Below, piece by piece: positions 1 through 7,657 of a stretch of 37,296 bases of DNA (position 1 is its first letter; every line of letters begins with the position of its first letter). This stretch comes from a virus, in IMG/VR virus record IMGVR_UViG_3300049595_005520, positions 1 to 37,296 of that record, one strand, 5' to 3'. The notes under the pieces were generated by a model, which was not told the origin of the DNA, searched no databases, and was given only the letters and a program-made list of their open reading frames with translations. The translations under genes were made by a program, and so were the position numbers.

Positions 1-276
1 CTAGGCGGATCGCTTGCCGCCGGTGAGCAACAGGGCCACGCCTGAGAAGATCACCACCAGGGTGAGTCCGCCAAGGAACAGGGAGTAGTAGGGCTGCAGA
101 TTGAGCGGCCCGAAGCGGCCGCTATGGATCCTGAGCAGCCAGAAGGCGTCCACGCCCCGCTCCAGCAGCAGGCTGTAGAGGGAGCCGCTGGCCGCGGTGA
201 GCAACAACGGTGCGGCCGCCAGGGGAACCACGAGACGGTGCAAGTTGCGAACGCGGCTGTTCACTGACCTGGGCAT
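1..276 (-). CDS. PepSY-type small membrane protein
   Basis: A 91-residue protein with two hydrophobic segments, one near residues 15-32 and one near the C-terminus, joined by a loop containing the motif LRIHSGRFGPLN. This resembles the membrane part of PepSY-associated transmembrane proteins, which often sit beside metal-uptake or metal-handling genes. The start at 276 is preferred over an in-frame codon at 327 because AGGAG lies about 9 nt upstream of it and the preceding DUF3721 gene ends 5 bp before it. The stop codon is the first three bases of the window, so the C-terminus is complete. It is the last gene of a three-gene minus-strand operon. The family call rests on hydropathy and the loop motif only. 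It could simply be a small inner-membrane protein. Confidence 0.6.
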   Translation of the reverse strand: MPRSVNSRVRNLHRLVVPLAAAPLLLTAASGSLYSLLLERGVDAFWLLRIHSGRFGPLNLQPYYSLFLGGLTLVVIFSGVALLLTGGKRSA

Positions 277-281
277 GGCCC

Positions 282-503
282 TCACTCCTGCCGCAATTCC
301 TTGTGGAGCGTCTCCTCGTTGGCACAAGGCATCCAGAGGCCATTGTTCAGGTGGGTGCCCTGGCAGCCCAGCTCTTTGGCGCGCTTCTGGGCCTCAGACT
401 GGGTCTTGTAAAGCCCTTTGCCATGGGCCCATGCTCCAAAAGGCCACATCAGCCCGCTTACCAGCAGGATCAGGGTGGCGCCAAGGCTCAGATCATGCCT
501 CAT
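282..503 (-). CDS. DUF3721-like small exported protein
   Basis: A 73-residue protein. Residues 1-26 look like a signal peptide: basic N-terminus, hydrophobic core, and AWA before the likely cleavage site. The mature part has the pattern YKTQSEAQKRAKELGC, then G-HLNNGLWMPC. This is the conserved two-cysteine layout I know from DUF3721 proteins of picocyanobacteria. Function is unknown; the two cysteines could form a disulphide or bind metal in the periplasm. Its start codon shares a base with the stop of the upstream DUF305 gene (TGATG), so translation is probably coupled. The neighbours suggest a role in metal homeostasis, which is inference. Confidence 0.7.
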   Translation of the reverse strand: MRHDLSLGATLILLVSGLMWPFGAWAHGKGLYKTQSEAQKRAKELGCQGTHLNNGLWMPCANEETLHKELRQE

Positions 504-1231
504 CAGAAGGAGAACAGGGTGTCAAATCGGTTGTACTCCGGTTTGTGCAATCCGTCATGGGCGAGCATGCGGCGAAGGGCGATGATCTCCCCACGTTGGG
601 CCACGATGATTTCCCGGGCCAGGCGCCAGATCGTGGGGTTGGTGCTCTTCTGGAGGGCGTCATGAGCCATCACCAGGGCCCCGCCATGGTGGGCGATCAT
701 CCCCTCCAGAAACCAGGTGACCCTGTTTTCCCTGGTGGGAGAGCTGCCGGTCATGCGCATGGCTGCCATCTGCTCCGGCCCCATGCGCGTTAATCCAGCC
801 ATGCTGTTGGGGTCGCCATTGGGCTGAAGTGCTACCGGATACACCGGTGCCCCCGGATACCAGGATTTTCGCCACTGCCCCATGGCCCGGATCTCCTGGG
901 CCTGATCACTCCAGATCCGCCTGGCGAGAGCACCCACCCCGGGCTGGCCGATGGTGAACACGAATTCGCTCATGCGCAGGGCACCGGTGTGGTGCTGCAC
1001 CATTGCATCCAGCCAGCGCAGGTCGTAGGTGGAGCCCGCCGGGCCGATGTCCAGGCCGTGACCACTGTGATCCGTCGGGGCTGAGGCGGCCGGTTGAGGA
1101 TGGTGGTGCTGATGATCATTCACCTGGGCTCGGCTGGGCCCGGATAGCCCTCCGAGGATCGCCAGGACAGCCAGCCCTACCAGGGCGGGGTAGGCCCTTC
1201 TGCGCTGGGCACGGCTTGGCATGAGGGACAT
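503..1231 (-). CDS. DUF305 protein, probable periplasmic copper-binding
   Basis: A 242-residue protein with an N-terminal basic and hydrophobic signal segment ending near the motif SRAQ at about residue 36. A His-rich stretch (DHQHHHP, HSGHG) follows. The ferritin-like DUF305 domain has twin motifs MVQHHTGAL (about residue 80) and MIAHHGGAL (about residue 175), with a Met-rich link (MGPEQMAAMRM). DUF305 proteins include CopM of Synechocystis, a periplasmic copper-binding protein. His and Met richness fits that role here. A second in-frame ATG at 1222 is possible, but GGAG sits 4 nt before the ATG at 1231. That GGAG lies inside a perfect inverted repeat (separate entry). First gene of the operon, divergent from the integrase at 1278. 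Confidence 0.85.
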   Translation of the reverse strand: MSLMPSRAQRRRAYPALVGLAVLAILGGLSGPSRAQVNDHQHHHPQPAASAPTDHSGHGLDIGPAGSTYDLRWLDAMVQHHTGALRMSEFVFTIGQPGVGALARRIWSDQAQEIRAMGQWRKSWYPGAPVYPVALQPNGDPNSMAGLTRMGPEQMAAMRMTGSSPTRENRVTWFLEGMIAHHGGALVMAHDALQKSTNPTIWRLAREIIVAQRGEIIALRRMLAHDGLHKPEYNRFDTLFSF

Positions 1232-1234
1232 TGG

Positions 1235-1251
1235 TCTCCACCTAGTGGAGA
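1235..1251 (-). promoter_or_regulatory. Inverted repeat covering the DUF305 ribosome binding site
   Basis: TCTCCAC and GTGGAGA form a perfect 7-bp inverted repeat with a 3-nt centre, ending 3 bp before the start codon of the DUF305 gene. Read on the minus strand, the 3' arm contains the GGAG likely used as ribosome binding site. The repeat could be an operator for a metal-responsive repressor or an RNA hairpin that hides the binding site. The sequence alone cannot separate the two. Confidence 0.45.
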
Positions 1252-1277
1252 GTTGTGGGCTGCCATGGTAGGCCGGC

Positions 1278-2609
1278 GTGATCGGGGTGACTCGATCACG
1301 GCGTCAGCAGTACCACCCCCCCCCTGCAAAGCCAGGCTCCACCAGTACGGCCGAGGGCTGGAGCGTGTGTAAGTTCCGAGGGAAGGTCCGGCTGGAGGTT
1401 CGGTTGCCCGGCCATCCCAAGCAGACCACCTTCCTCCCGGTTGATTGGGCCAAGGGGTCGGTGGGTGATGTTCTGACCAGGGTTCGCAATATCTACGTTC
1501 TGATAAGCGAGGGTCACAGCCTCAAGGGTGCCGCCCACATCGCCGATGCGAAGGCACCTAAGCCGGTTGCTGATTGGTCTGGGGCCTTTGACCGTTTCAA
1601 GGTTCAGAAGCTCCAGCACGGCCGCACACTCAAGCCTGAAACCTGGAGGCGCTGCTACCTGCCGGTACTGTCCGATGTTGTGGATCTGATGAACGGCAGC
1701 AGCCGACCAGACAATACCGCCGACCTGATGGATCTGGTCATCAGAAAGTGGGAGCCCGGTAGCCGTATGCGGCAGATTCGGGCACAGTCCCTGTCTCAGT
1801 TTCTCCGGCACTGCGTGGCTCGCGAGAGCTTCCCATCTCTCTGGCTCCCTCCGGCGCATCTTTCTGCCCACGTTGGCGCCAAAGGGAGCCAGGCAGGGCC
1901 TGGCCAGAAAGGCGATCCACTGACAGACCAACAGATCCTCGATCTCCTGAAGGCCCTGCCGGCCGACCCGGCTGGAGTTCGCTGGGCTGATGCGATCCGG
2001 CTGATGTCGGAGCTTGCCCTTCGGCCCATAGAGCTGCTGTTTCTCAAGGTCAAGAGTGACCCGTCCACAGAACGTCCGATTTGGTGGTGCGACTACAGAA
2101 AACGCAGCGGGGGCGGCGACACGTTGCCGCGTCGGGTGCATCCTCTGCCATTGGTAGACAGGGAAGGGGTCCCCCAGCAATGGAACCTTTTGCAGCGATG
2201 GGAGGCAGGGCTGATCCAATTGCCACCGCTGGCAAGTGGAAACGGCGCGGGTGATGCGATTGCCACATATCTCAACAGACAGGCCGGCTGGCGTGCCCTT
2301 CGGGCTGAGATGGCTGGAAAAGGTGAGAGAGCAGTGCCCTACAGCTTCCGGCACAGCTACAGCCTCCGGGGCCACCGTCGCGGGGTGGATGCTGGCAGCG
2401 TGGCCCTGAGCATGGGCCACAGCTTCGAGGTTCATTGCCGCTCCTACCCCTGGGCCAGCGCATCAGGTACGGCCGATGCTTTCGAGCGGGCGAATGCTGC
2501 CGGTGATGGCCTGATACCTCGGCAGGTGGGCAGAAGACAAGCGGAGGTGTGTGTAAGGAACTGTGCCACGGGTCTAATGGCAGTTGTTTTTGATCTTCCG
2601 TCTTCCTGA
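1278..2609 (+). CDS. Tyrosine recombinase / integrase 1
   Basis: A 443-residue site-specific recombinase. The catalytic domain shows the first Arg in ELALRPIEL (about R249), the second Arg box in PYSFRHSY (about R358), the third-box His in MGHS (about H381) and the nucleophilic Tyr in CRSYPW (about Y390). The N-terminal core (GWSVCKFRGKVRLEV) aligns with GWTVSEMRGRVLLNV of the second integrase at 6404, so the two are homologues. About 40 extra residues follow the Tyr region. The start is uncertain: the GTG at 1278 is the only clear start before the GW motif, and a run of nine C lies at 1316-1324 within the first codons. It probably mobilised the accessory DNA to its right. No attachment site is visible at its left. 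Confidence 0.85.
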   Translation: MIGVTRSRRQQYHPPPAKPGSTSTAEGWSVCKFRGKVRLEVRLPGHPKQTTFLPVDWAKGSVGDVLTRVRNIYVLISEGHSLKGAAHIADAKAPKPVADWSGAFDRFKVQKLQHGRTLKPETWRRCYLPVLSDVVDLMNGSSRPDNTADLMDLVIRKWEPGSRMRQIRAQSLSQFLRHCVARESFPSLWLPPAHLSAHVGAKGSQAGPGQKGDPLTDQQILDLLKALPADPAGVRWADAIRLMSELALRPIELLFLKVKSDPSTERPIWWCDYRKRSGGGDTLPRRVHPLPLVDREGVPQQWNLLQRWEAGLIQLPPLASGNGAGDAIATYLNRQAGWRALRAEMAGKGERAVPYSFRHSYSLRGHRRGVDAGSVALSMGHSFEVHCRSYPWASASGTADAFERANAAGDGLIPRQVGRRQAEVCVRNCATGLMAVVFDLPSS

Positions 2610-2860
2610 GGTGGGTCAGCGGGGATCAGACCATCATCAAAAAAGTAAGGATCCACCCATTCTGACCTGAATTCGTACTGCATGCCGAGTCTTTAAGGGC
2701 AGAAATATCTTCCATTAAATCAGTGCTTTAGCAATCTGGTCACAATCCGCCACGCACCGTCAACACCAATTTCCCTATCACAGGCTTGCAGTCGTTACTA
2801 GCCGAAAGCCACTAGCAAGTGGCATAATCACTTGATAGCTTGTCGGCCGGTCATCGCACA
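2610..2860. other. Intergenic region with a small inverted repeat
   Basis: AT-richer than the integrase before it. GCCACT and AGTGGC form a 6-bp inverted repeat with a 4-nt centre at about 2807-2822, some 40 bp upstream of the gene at 2861; it may be an operator. I see no convincing -10/-35 pair, RNA gene or att site. Confidence 0.3.
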
Positions 2861-3457
2861 ATGATTGAAACACTTAGGGATTCTGATCGAAGCGTCCTGC
2901 GCGTTGAAGACATCAATGACAATGCCTATAAAGTCCGAGGTATCATCATTGATCGTGTCGCGGGAAGTCTATTCTTTGGAGGCAATCCACAGTTAATGGC
3001 CACATACTCCGCATGGCAAATGACTTCAGACGCCGGAGTTTTAACAATGAAAAAGCACCCGACTCGAAGGTGGATTAACGAGGTTGAGCATCATTACTAT
3101 GCTCTTGCCGGGGACGTGGGGAATGATGCTATCCAGTGGCTAAGGGGAAAATTGCTAGCTTACGGCTTTCAACCTGAACTTTCCGATGACTGCCAATCCA
3201 GTGAGATCTTTGACTACAATGAGGACTGGAGGGAACGCCAAGTTTTGTTGGCTGAGGAAGCTGCAAACGAAGCCGCAATCGCTTGGGTTGAGACAAGAGA
3301 GTCAGAAAAGACTGGCTTGAACCTGACATACGATGAGTCTGAGGAGTTCGGATGGAATAACTGCAAAGAAGATGACAATGACAACTTCTGGAACGCTGAG
3401 GGACGATTCGAAGAAGCAGTCAACGAGATCATTGATTATGTCAGTAGCAAGGATTAG
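2861..3457 (+). CDS. Acidic protein of unknown function
   Basis: A 198-residue soluble protein that I do not recognise. The ATG at 2861 is chosen over an upstream TTG at 2840. The N-terminal 75 residues look like a mixed alpha/beta domain (VYKVRGIIIDRVAGSLFF region). The C-terminal half is strongly acidic and helical, with many Asp/Glu and Trp-rich patches (ESEEFGWNN, DDNDNFWNAE). No signal peptide or membrane segment is visible. Base composition is clearly lower in GC than the host operon and the prophage, which fits a horizontally acquired cargo gene behind integrase 1. It stands alone between the integrase and an RHH remnant. It could be an antirestriction or DNA-mimic type protein given its charge, but nothing shows this directly. 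Confidence 0.65.
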   Translation: MIETLRDSDRSVLRVEDINDNAYKVRGIIIDRVAGSLFFGGNPQLMATYSAWQMTSDAGVLTMKKHPTRRWINEVEHHYYALAGDVGNDAIQWLRGKLLAYGFQPELSDDCQSSEIFDYNEDWRERQVLLAEEAANEAAIAWVETRESEKTGLNLTYDESEEFGWNNCKEDDNDNFWNAEGRFEEAVNEIIDYVSSKD

Positions 3458-3468
3458 TTTTCCAGAAA

Positions 3469-3705
3469 TTGCATTTTATCTTTTGGCCTTTTCTAGTGTC
3501 TTCAGTGAGAAGACAATGTTTTTCGACTGGATGCACATCAAATAACCGGCCGGGGATAGCCCGGCCGGTATACTTAAAACCGGAGACGTTGGCTCAGTTG
3601 CGCACGGTGGGTCTGGAGCGCCAACTGGAGGGCTCCACAGACGACCTTTCAGACGCAGTGGAGGAAGCACTGGAGGCCTGGCTCAGCCAGCAAGTCATCC
3701 TTTAG
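3469..3705 (+). pseudogene. Ribbon-helix-helix (antitoxin-like) remnant
   Basis: The open frame encodes 78 residues, but only the last 45 or so look like protein. They run VYLKPETLAQLRTVGLERQ followed by a helix ending in EEALEAWLSQQ, the strand-helix-helix pattern of CopG/MetJ-type DNA-binding antitoxins. The strand begins just after a GC-rich hairpin (3546-3568), and no usable start codon lies between the hairpin and the strand. The first 32 residues from the ATG at 3469 look non-coding. I read this as a 5'-damaged RHH gene with no toxin next to it. A fused short protein remains possible. Confidence 0.35.
3546..3568. terminator. GC-rich hairpin, possible terminator
   Basis: CCGGCCGGG and CCCGGCCGG form a perfect 9-bp stem with a GATAG loop, about 90 bp after the stop of the gene at 2861. 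There is no T-run behind it on either strand, so classical intrinsic termination is uncertain. It could instead mark an element end. Confidence 0.4.
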
Positions 3706-3768
3706 TGCCGCTAAGAGCTGATCTGCCTGGTTTCCGTTCATTTGTAAGCCATCCCAAGGGTAAAAAGT

Positions 3769-4866
3769 TCAGGGCGGCCCAAGCTGTTTCTTCAGGGCTT
3801 CTGGGATGTTTTTTGCACCCTCGAAGCGATCAGCGGAGGGCCAACTGGTTTTCTCATCCCATTTCACCCCTTCAAGGTTGGCCCCGTTGAGGTTGGCCCC
3901 TCTGAGATCGGCATCGAAGAGGTCGGCCCCGCTGAGGTCGGCGCCGCTGAGGTTGGCCTTGTAGAGGTCGGCGCCGCTGAGGTTGGCCCCGATGAAGTCG
4001 GCCCTGATGAGGATGGCCCCGTTGAGGTCGGCCCTGATGAGGATGGCCCCGTTGAGGTCGGCCCTGAAGAGGTCGGCCCTGATGAGGTTGGCCCCGATGA
4101 GATCGGCCCCTCTGAGATCGGCATCTAAGAGGTCGGCCCCGCTGAGGTCGGCGCCGCTGAGGTTGGCCCCGATGAGATCGGCCCCTCTGAGATCGGCATC
4201 TAAGAGGTCAGCCCCGCTGAGGTTGGCCCCGTTGAGGTCGGCCCCGTTGAGGTTGGCCTCGCTGAGGCTAATCAAGTTTCCAGGTTTAACATTTAAGCCG
4301 CTATCCAAAAGAAATCTAACTACCAATCTCTTTCGTTGAGAGTCTTTTACTTGAGATAGGGCAGCAAGAGTCAAGCCACGAGCAATCCCCCTAACTTCAG
4401 AACCGGGGGCCGATGACCTAAGGCCTTTATCCACCAATAAAGGCTGCATCTCCTTGATAAAGTTCGATACAACTTCGCCCTCTCTTTGTTCACGTACAAC
4501 TATCTCTTGGCGATCCTTATCCGCTTTTGCAAGCTTCTCCTGGCGATCTGCGCTGATTACGCTGTAAGCAGTGGAAAGCCCCAAGATCAAGACAGGGAGA
4601 GACACCTTCAACAGCAAATTAGCCCAATCCCAGCCGCTTCTTTCTTTCTCTCCGCTGAAGCGAATTACCCAAGGCCGCCAGGGTCTCTGCCTCAAGGCAC
4701 GCTCTGCAGCTAGCCAGTTTTCCTCTGCTGAAAGCCATGGCCTCTGCTTGCCAAGGCGCTCAGCAATGGGCCTGATCTGCTCGTCTGGGATCTGAGGAAG
4801 CGATGCTTCACTCCCAGGTGGCCATGGGCCCCACAAGGGCCAGCGCCAGGGTGGTGTGGGGTTCAA
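3769..4866 (-). CDS. Membrane-anchored pentapeptide-repeat protein
   Basis: A 365-residue protein in three parts. Residues about 25-60 contain IAERLGKQRPWLSAEENWL, resembling the DUF2934 motif. Residues about 86-107 form one transmembrane helix (LLLKVSLPVLILGLSTAYSV), followed by a charged helical stretch. From about residue 200 to 340 there are more than twenty A(D/N)L-type pentapeptide repeats (such as ADLNG, ANLSG, ADLRG), which fold into a right-handed beta-helix. Pentapeptide proteins of this size are common in cyanobacteria and mostly of unknown role. The only start-like codon is a TTG at 4866, yet in-frame coding-like sequence continues upstream, overlapping the end of the gene at 4871. 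The start, or a frameshift there, needs checking. Third gene of a minus-strand cluster. Confidence 0.8.
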   Translation of the reverse strand: MNPTPPWRWPLWGPWPPGSEASLPQIPDEQIRPIAERLGKQRPWLSAEENWLAAERALRQRPWRPWVIRFSGEKERSGWDWANLLLKVSLPVLILGLSTAYSVISADRQEKLAKADKDRQEIVVREQREGEVVSNFIKEMQPLLVDKGLRSSAPGSEVRGIARGLTLAALSQVKDSQRKRLVVRFLLDSGLNVKPGNLISLSEANLNGADLNGANLSGADLLDADLRGADLIGANLSGADLSGADLLDADLRGADLIGANLIRADLFRADLNGAILIRADLNGAILIRADFIGANLSGADLYKANLSGADLSGADLFDADLRGANLNGANLEGVKWDEKTSWPSADRFEGAKNIPEALKKQLGPP

Positions 4867-4870
4867 TGGA

Positions 4871-5278
4871 TCAATCAGTGCTTCTAAACGTATTTGAGCA
4901 AAAACTCCGGTCCCTACGCCACACTCCTTCCTCTTCTATCCACCGTTCACCGTGAATGATCACCTCGATCTCTCCTCTGTCAAAGCGTTGGGCATCTGAA
5001 TCTGTGCCCCACCCTGGCCCTACACGCTGCATTCCTACACCCCCATAGCTGCTGATGTTCTTGGAGATCAAAGGATTGATTGCTTGATCTCTCCGCTGAA
5101 GATTGATCTGGGAAGGGGTTCGAAGAGCCTTATTGACCTCACCAGGTTCAATGATGCGCCCATTCACAATGCTGCCTTGGAGCCTGCCTAAGTCCAGTGG
5201 TGTCCTGAAACCTATCCTTTCAGTTAGCAATGGCAGCTGCCATGCGTTTTGGGCTTGTTGGAGGTGTGGAGTCATCAT
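4871..5278 (-). CDS. Protein of unknown function
   Basis: A 135-residue protein starting at the ATG pair at 5278, 13 bp after the coiled-coil gene ends. The upstream extension of this open frame (to 5383) overlaps that gene and looks non-coding, so it is left out. It contains GFRTPLDLGRLQGSIVNGRI and a C-terminal segment GEIEVIIHGERWIEEEGVWRR. No membrane segment, signal peptide or known motif is visible. It lies between a coiled-coil protein and the pentapeptide protein with gaps of 13 and 4 bp, so the three are probably co-transcribed and may act together. The 3' end overlaps possible upstream coding sequence of the pentapeptide gene. Confidence 0.55.
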   Translation of the reverse strand: MMTPHLQQAQNAWQLPLLTERIGFRTPLDLGRLQGSIVNGRIIEPGEVNKALRTPSQINLQRRDQAINPLISKNISSYGGVGMQRVGPGWGTDSDAQRFDRGEIEVIIHGERWIEEEGVWRRDRSFCSNTFRSTD

Positions 5279-5291
5279 TTGGAGAATGGTT

Positions 5292-5771
5292 CTACGTCCG
5301 CTTGAGGAGCCAAGTTCTTCGTTCGGGTTGGTAGACGAGCTGTGGGACGAAAAAAGCAATTGAACTGGTATCGAGGCCTTCACTCATGACCCTGCCGCCA
5401 TTTTCGCGTGCTTCAGCTTTGATGTTGACCACTTTTCTAAGGCTTTCGCGAACGAACTCAAGATTTTTTGCTGCTCGCTCTAAAAGAGGCATTGCTTCAA
5501 TGCGTAGCGATTCCACGTGTTCAGCCTGAAGCTCAGACTTAGCCCTTGTACGGGCCTGAACTAGAACCTCCGTTTCTTTTTGGTGCAAGGCCTCAAGAGC
5601 CCCTTCTTGCTTCGCCAAAAGATCAGCTCGGTAGCTGGACGGTAGCTGCGAAAGGGCAAGATGGGCTTGCTCAAGCTCAGCTTCTGCTTGTTCTACTTTG
5701 GCGCGTAGGTATTGAACTTCCAGTGTAGACTGGACTTTAGTTTTGATCAGGCTTTCATCGTGGGCCAGCAT
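5292..5771 (-). CDS. Coiled-coil protein of unknown function
   Basis: A 159-residue protein beginning with ATG at 5771. Residues about 10-115 are almost wholly predicted helix with heptad-like spacing (KVEQAEAELEQAHLALSQL, then a long Glu/Ala/Arg-rich stretch), so a coiled coil is likely. The C-terminal 40 residues contain VVNIKAEARENGGR and a short non-helical tail. It is the first gene of the minus-strand cluster that ends with the membrane-anchored pentapeptide protein. I do not recognise the family. The cluster might form a membrane-associated assembly, but that is inference from structure types only. Confidence 0.55.
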   Translation of the reverse strand: MLAHDESLIKTKVQSTLEVQYLRAKVEQAEAELEQAHLALSQLPSSYRADLLAKQEGALEALHQKETEVLVQARTRAKSELQAEHVESLRIEAMPLLERAAKNLEFVRESLRKVVNIKAEARENGGRVMSEGLDTSSIAFFVPQLVYQPERRTWLLKRT

Positions 5772-6175
5772 GTGGCGGGCTGTGGCTGATTGACCATATT
5801 CTAGCGCTGAAACCCAGAGTGACTAGAGCTGTTTTCTTTGGAATGCTCTAAGGAATTCTTCATAAGTTACAGCCAACTTCTCCCCAGCACTTACTCATTT
5901 TCAAACGACCAGCTTTGCATAAGATGCTCTTCCCCGTGGGTAATTGATGCGGTTGCTAAGACTTGGACCGTTTGGTCAGTTACTAAAAACTTGGACGTTT
6001 GTAAGGTTGCTAAGTTTATGTCTTTTGGCTGTCATGTTGCCGTCCATTCACTATAACTCTTTTAATCGGCCCTGACAAGCCAGGGCGGGGTCAGGCAAGC
6101 CAGGGGAAGGCTGTGGAGGGGATGCCCTGCCCACATCTTGCCCACATGGGAGAGGGGCAATCCCTGAAAAGTCAA
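5772..6175. other. About 400 bp without a gene
   Basis: No convincing gene. The 72-codon plus-strand frame at 5838-6056 has no binding site and poor coding character. Short repeats are present: GGTTGCTAAG and ACTTGGAC occur twice near 5950-6010. GCCCTG/CAGGGC form a 6-bp hairpin at 6069-6086, with the 10-bp direct repeat CAAGCCAGGG at 6076 and 6096. TTGCCC/GGGCAA pair at about 6139-6160, just downstream of the tRNA fragment. These could include the old tRNA terminator. Confidence 0.35.
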
Positions 6176-6222
6176 TCGGGGCGACAGGATTCGAACCTGC
6201 GACCTAGTGCTCCCAAAGCCCT
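6176..6222 (-). tRNA. 3' part of tRNA-Pro(TGG), probable attachment site
   Basis: Read on the minus strand, this is the anticodon loop TTTGGGA (anticodon TGG at 6213-6215), the variable region, the T-arm GCAGGTTCGAATCCTGT and the acceptor 3' strand CGCCCCG with discriminator A. CCA is not encoded. The 5' strand of the anticodon stem fits imperfectly, with one mismatch. Upstream of it there is no D-arm or 5' acceptor strand, so this is a fragment. With a tyrosine recombinase 180 bp away, it is best read as one end of an integrated element (attL). A partial tRNA left at an element boundary is the usual result of integration into the 3' half of a tRNA gene. Confidence 0.8.
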
Positions 6223-6403
6223 TGAAATGGGGGTCTCCGGATCGCCTACGGCAACTGGCTTTTGACCGTTAAAACCCTTGCTGTCATTGGCTTTAATGCC
6301 TCCAGGCAATGGCAGGCTTTTGCCGGGCGTGCCAAGCTGAAACGGCGATTCTCTTGCAGATTCTCTTGCAAGGGGTGTCGTGCGTGCCTGATTCCCTGGA
6401 GCC

Positions 6404-7657
6404 GTGCCGAAGCCCACCCCCGCCCCTCGCCAAGCACGGGCAGCCAAGGACCGGGGCTGGGTTGCAGCTTTGAGGTTGTCGCTGACATCAGATCTGGGGC
6501 CTCGAAGTGGCTGGACGGTTTCGGAGATGCGTGGGCGCGTTCTGCTGAATGTCTCCGCATCTGCTGCTGGTGGTGCTCGCCAGCAGCGGGTGCTGCCATT
6601 TGCTTGGGACGCTTGTGATCGGCAAGCCATCCATACGGCAGTACTTGCCATTCATGCCGATTTCAGCGATGGAGTACCCCTTGATCTGGCCATCGAAACC
6701 CATGCGCGAATTCCTTCAGAGGAATCGAGCCCTAATGGACTGACGGTTAGCGAGGCAATCAACTGGCCTCAGCTGATTCAAGAGTTCAAGGATCACAAGC
6801 TCAGCAGTGGAGCAATCAAGCAGAGCACCTGGGACGAAATCTATTGGCGACGAATGGCTGTGATTCTGGAGGCCGTTGGTGGTAAGCGACGACCCATCTC
6901 ATCCAAGCAACTGCTGGAGGGCGTGATTGCTTCTTGGAAGGACAGACCTGGATCACGGGGCCGTCAGTTACAGGTTCAATTCACAGCTGCACTGTTGCGG
7001 TGGGGCGTCGATTCGGAACGCTTGCCATCATCCTGGGCACCCCCGCTTGATCTCTCCATTTATGTCGGTCGCAAGCGTGATGAACGTGGAGTCACAACAC
7101 CCATTGATGTCAGCCATGTGCTTGGTTTGGTAGAGGCCATACCTGATCCACGCTGGCGATTGGCGTTTCAGTTGATGGCTGCCTACGGTCTCCGGCCGGA
7201 AGAACTGCAACACCTGGAGATTCAGAAAGAGCAGCTATGGACGACCTACCAGAAGGTATCCAGTCGGGGTCGCACCCGATCCAGGATGCTGCGACTGCTG
7301 CCATGCGACGAATGGGCTCAGGCCTGGCAGCTCGAGAAGGCATTTCGATCCGACCGCATGCCGCCGATGCGACCAGGTCATGGGGCTGAAGACCTTGGCA
7401 CCTATATGCGGCGGCGTCCTCTCTGGCAGCAACTACGGCGAGAGTATGAAGAGAAGGGAGAGAAACTGGTGCTCTACTCCTGCCGTCACGGCTACGCCCA
7501 CCGCGCTCACATCACTTGCGAGCTGCCTCCCAAGGTGGTCGCTGCAGCCATGGGCCACTCTGTGGAAACCCATCTGGCGGCCTACAGCCGCTGGTGCGGA
7601 GATGACGTAGTGGATGACGCTTTTGAAAAGGCGGCCCTAAGAATGAGTAGATCTTAA
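6404..7657 (+). CDS. int: Prophage tyrosine recombinase / integrase 2
   Basis: A 417-residue recombinase. The catalytic residues are visible: Arg in AAYGLRPEEL, second Arg box YSCRHGYAHR (the first His of the usual HxxR is Tyr here, as in integrase 1), His in MGHS, and Tyr nucleophile in LAAYSRW. The N-terminal part (GWTVSEMRGRVLLNV) is homologous to integrase 1. The GTG at 6404 gives the longest form. An ATG at 6530 falls inside the conserved N-terminal motif, so the start is upstream of it. The gene lies beside the tRNA-Pro fragment and reads into the prophage, the standard position for the enzyme that catalyses integration at that tRNA. Confidence 0.88.
   Translation: MPKPTPAPRQARAAKDRGWVAALRLSLTSDLGPRSGWTVSEMRGRVLLNVSASAAGGARQQRVLPFAWDACDRQAIHTAVLAIHADFSDGVPLDLAIETHARIPSEESSPNGLTVSEAINWPQLIQEFKDHKLSSGAIKQSTWDEIYWRRMAVILEAVGGKRRPISSKQLLEGVIASWKDRPGSRGRQLQVQFTAALLRWGVDSERLPSSWAPPLDLSIYVGRKRDERGVTTPIDVSHVLGLVEAIPDPRWRLAFQLMAAYGLRPEELQHLEIQKEQLWTTYQKVSSRGRTRSRMLRLLPCDEWAQAWQLEKAFRSDRMPPMRPGHGAEDLGTYMRRRPLWQQLRREYEEKGEKLVLYSCRHGYAHRAHITCELPPKVVAAAMGHSVETHLAAYSRWCGDDVVDDAFEKAALRMSRS

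Noticed and set aside
1281-1291. A second tRNA-Pro 3' remnant beside integrase 1 (TCGGGGTGAC resembles the acceptor end)
   Set aside because: The match stops after about 10 nt and no T-arm sequence follows, so it is not distinguishable from chance.
3983-4339. Plus-strand frame with MRSALMRMAPLRSA-type repeats
   Set aside because: It is the antisense shadow of the pentapeptide repeats, whose periodic DNA leaves other frames open.
5838-6056. A 72-residue plus-strand gene
   Set aside because: No ribosome binding site, no recognisable fold, and it spans the repeated GGTTGCTAAG sequence.
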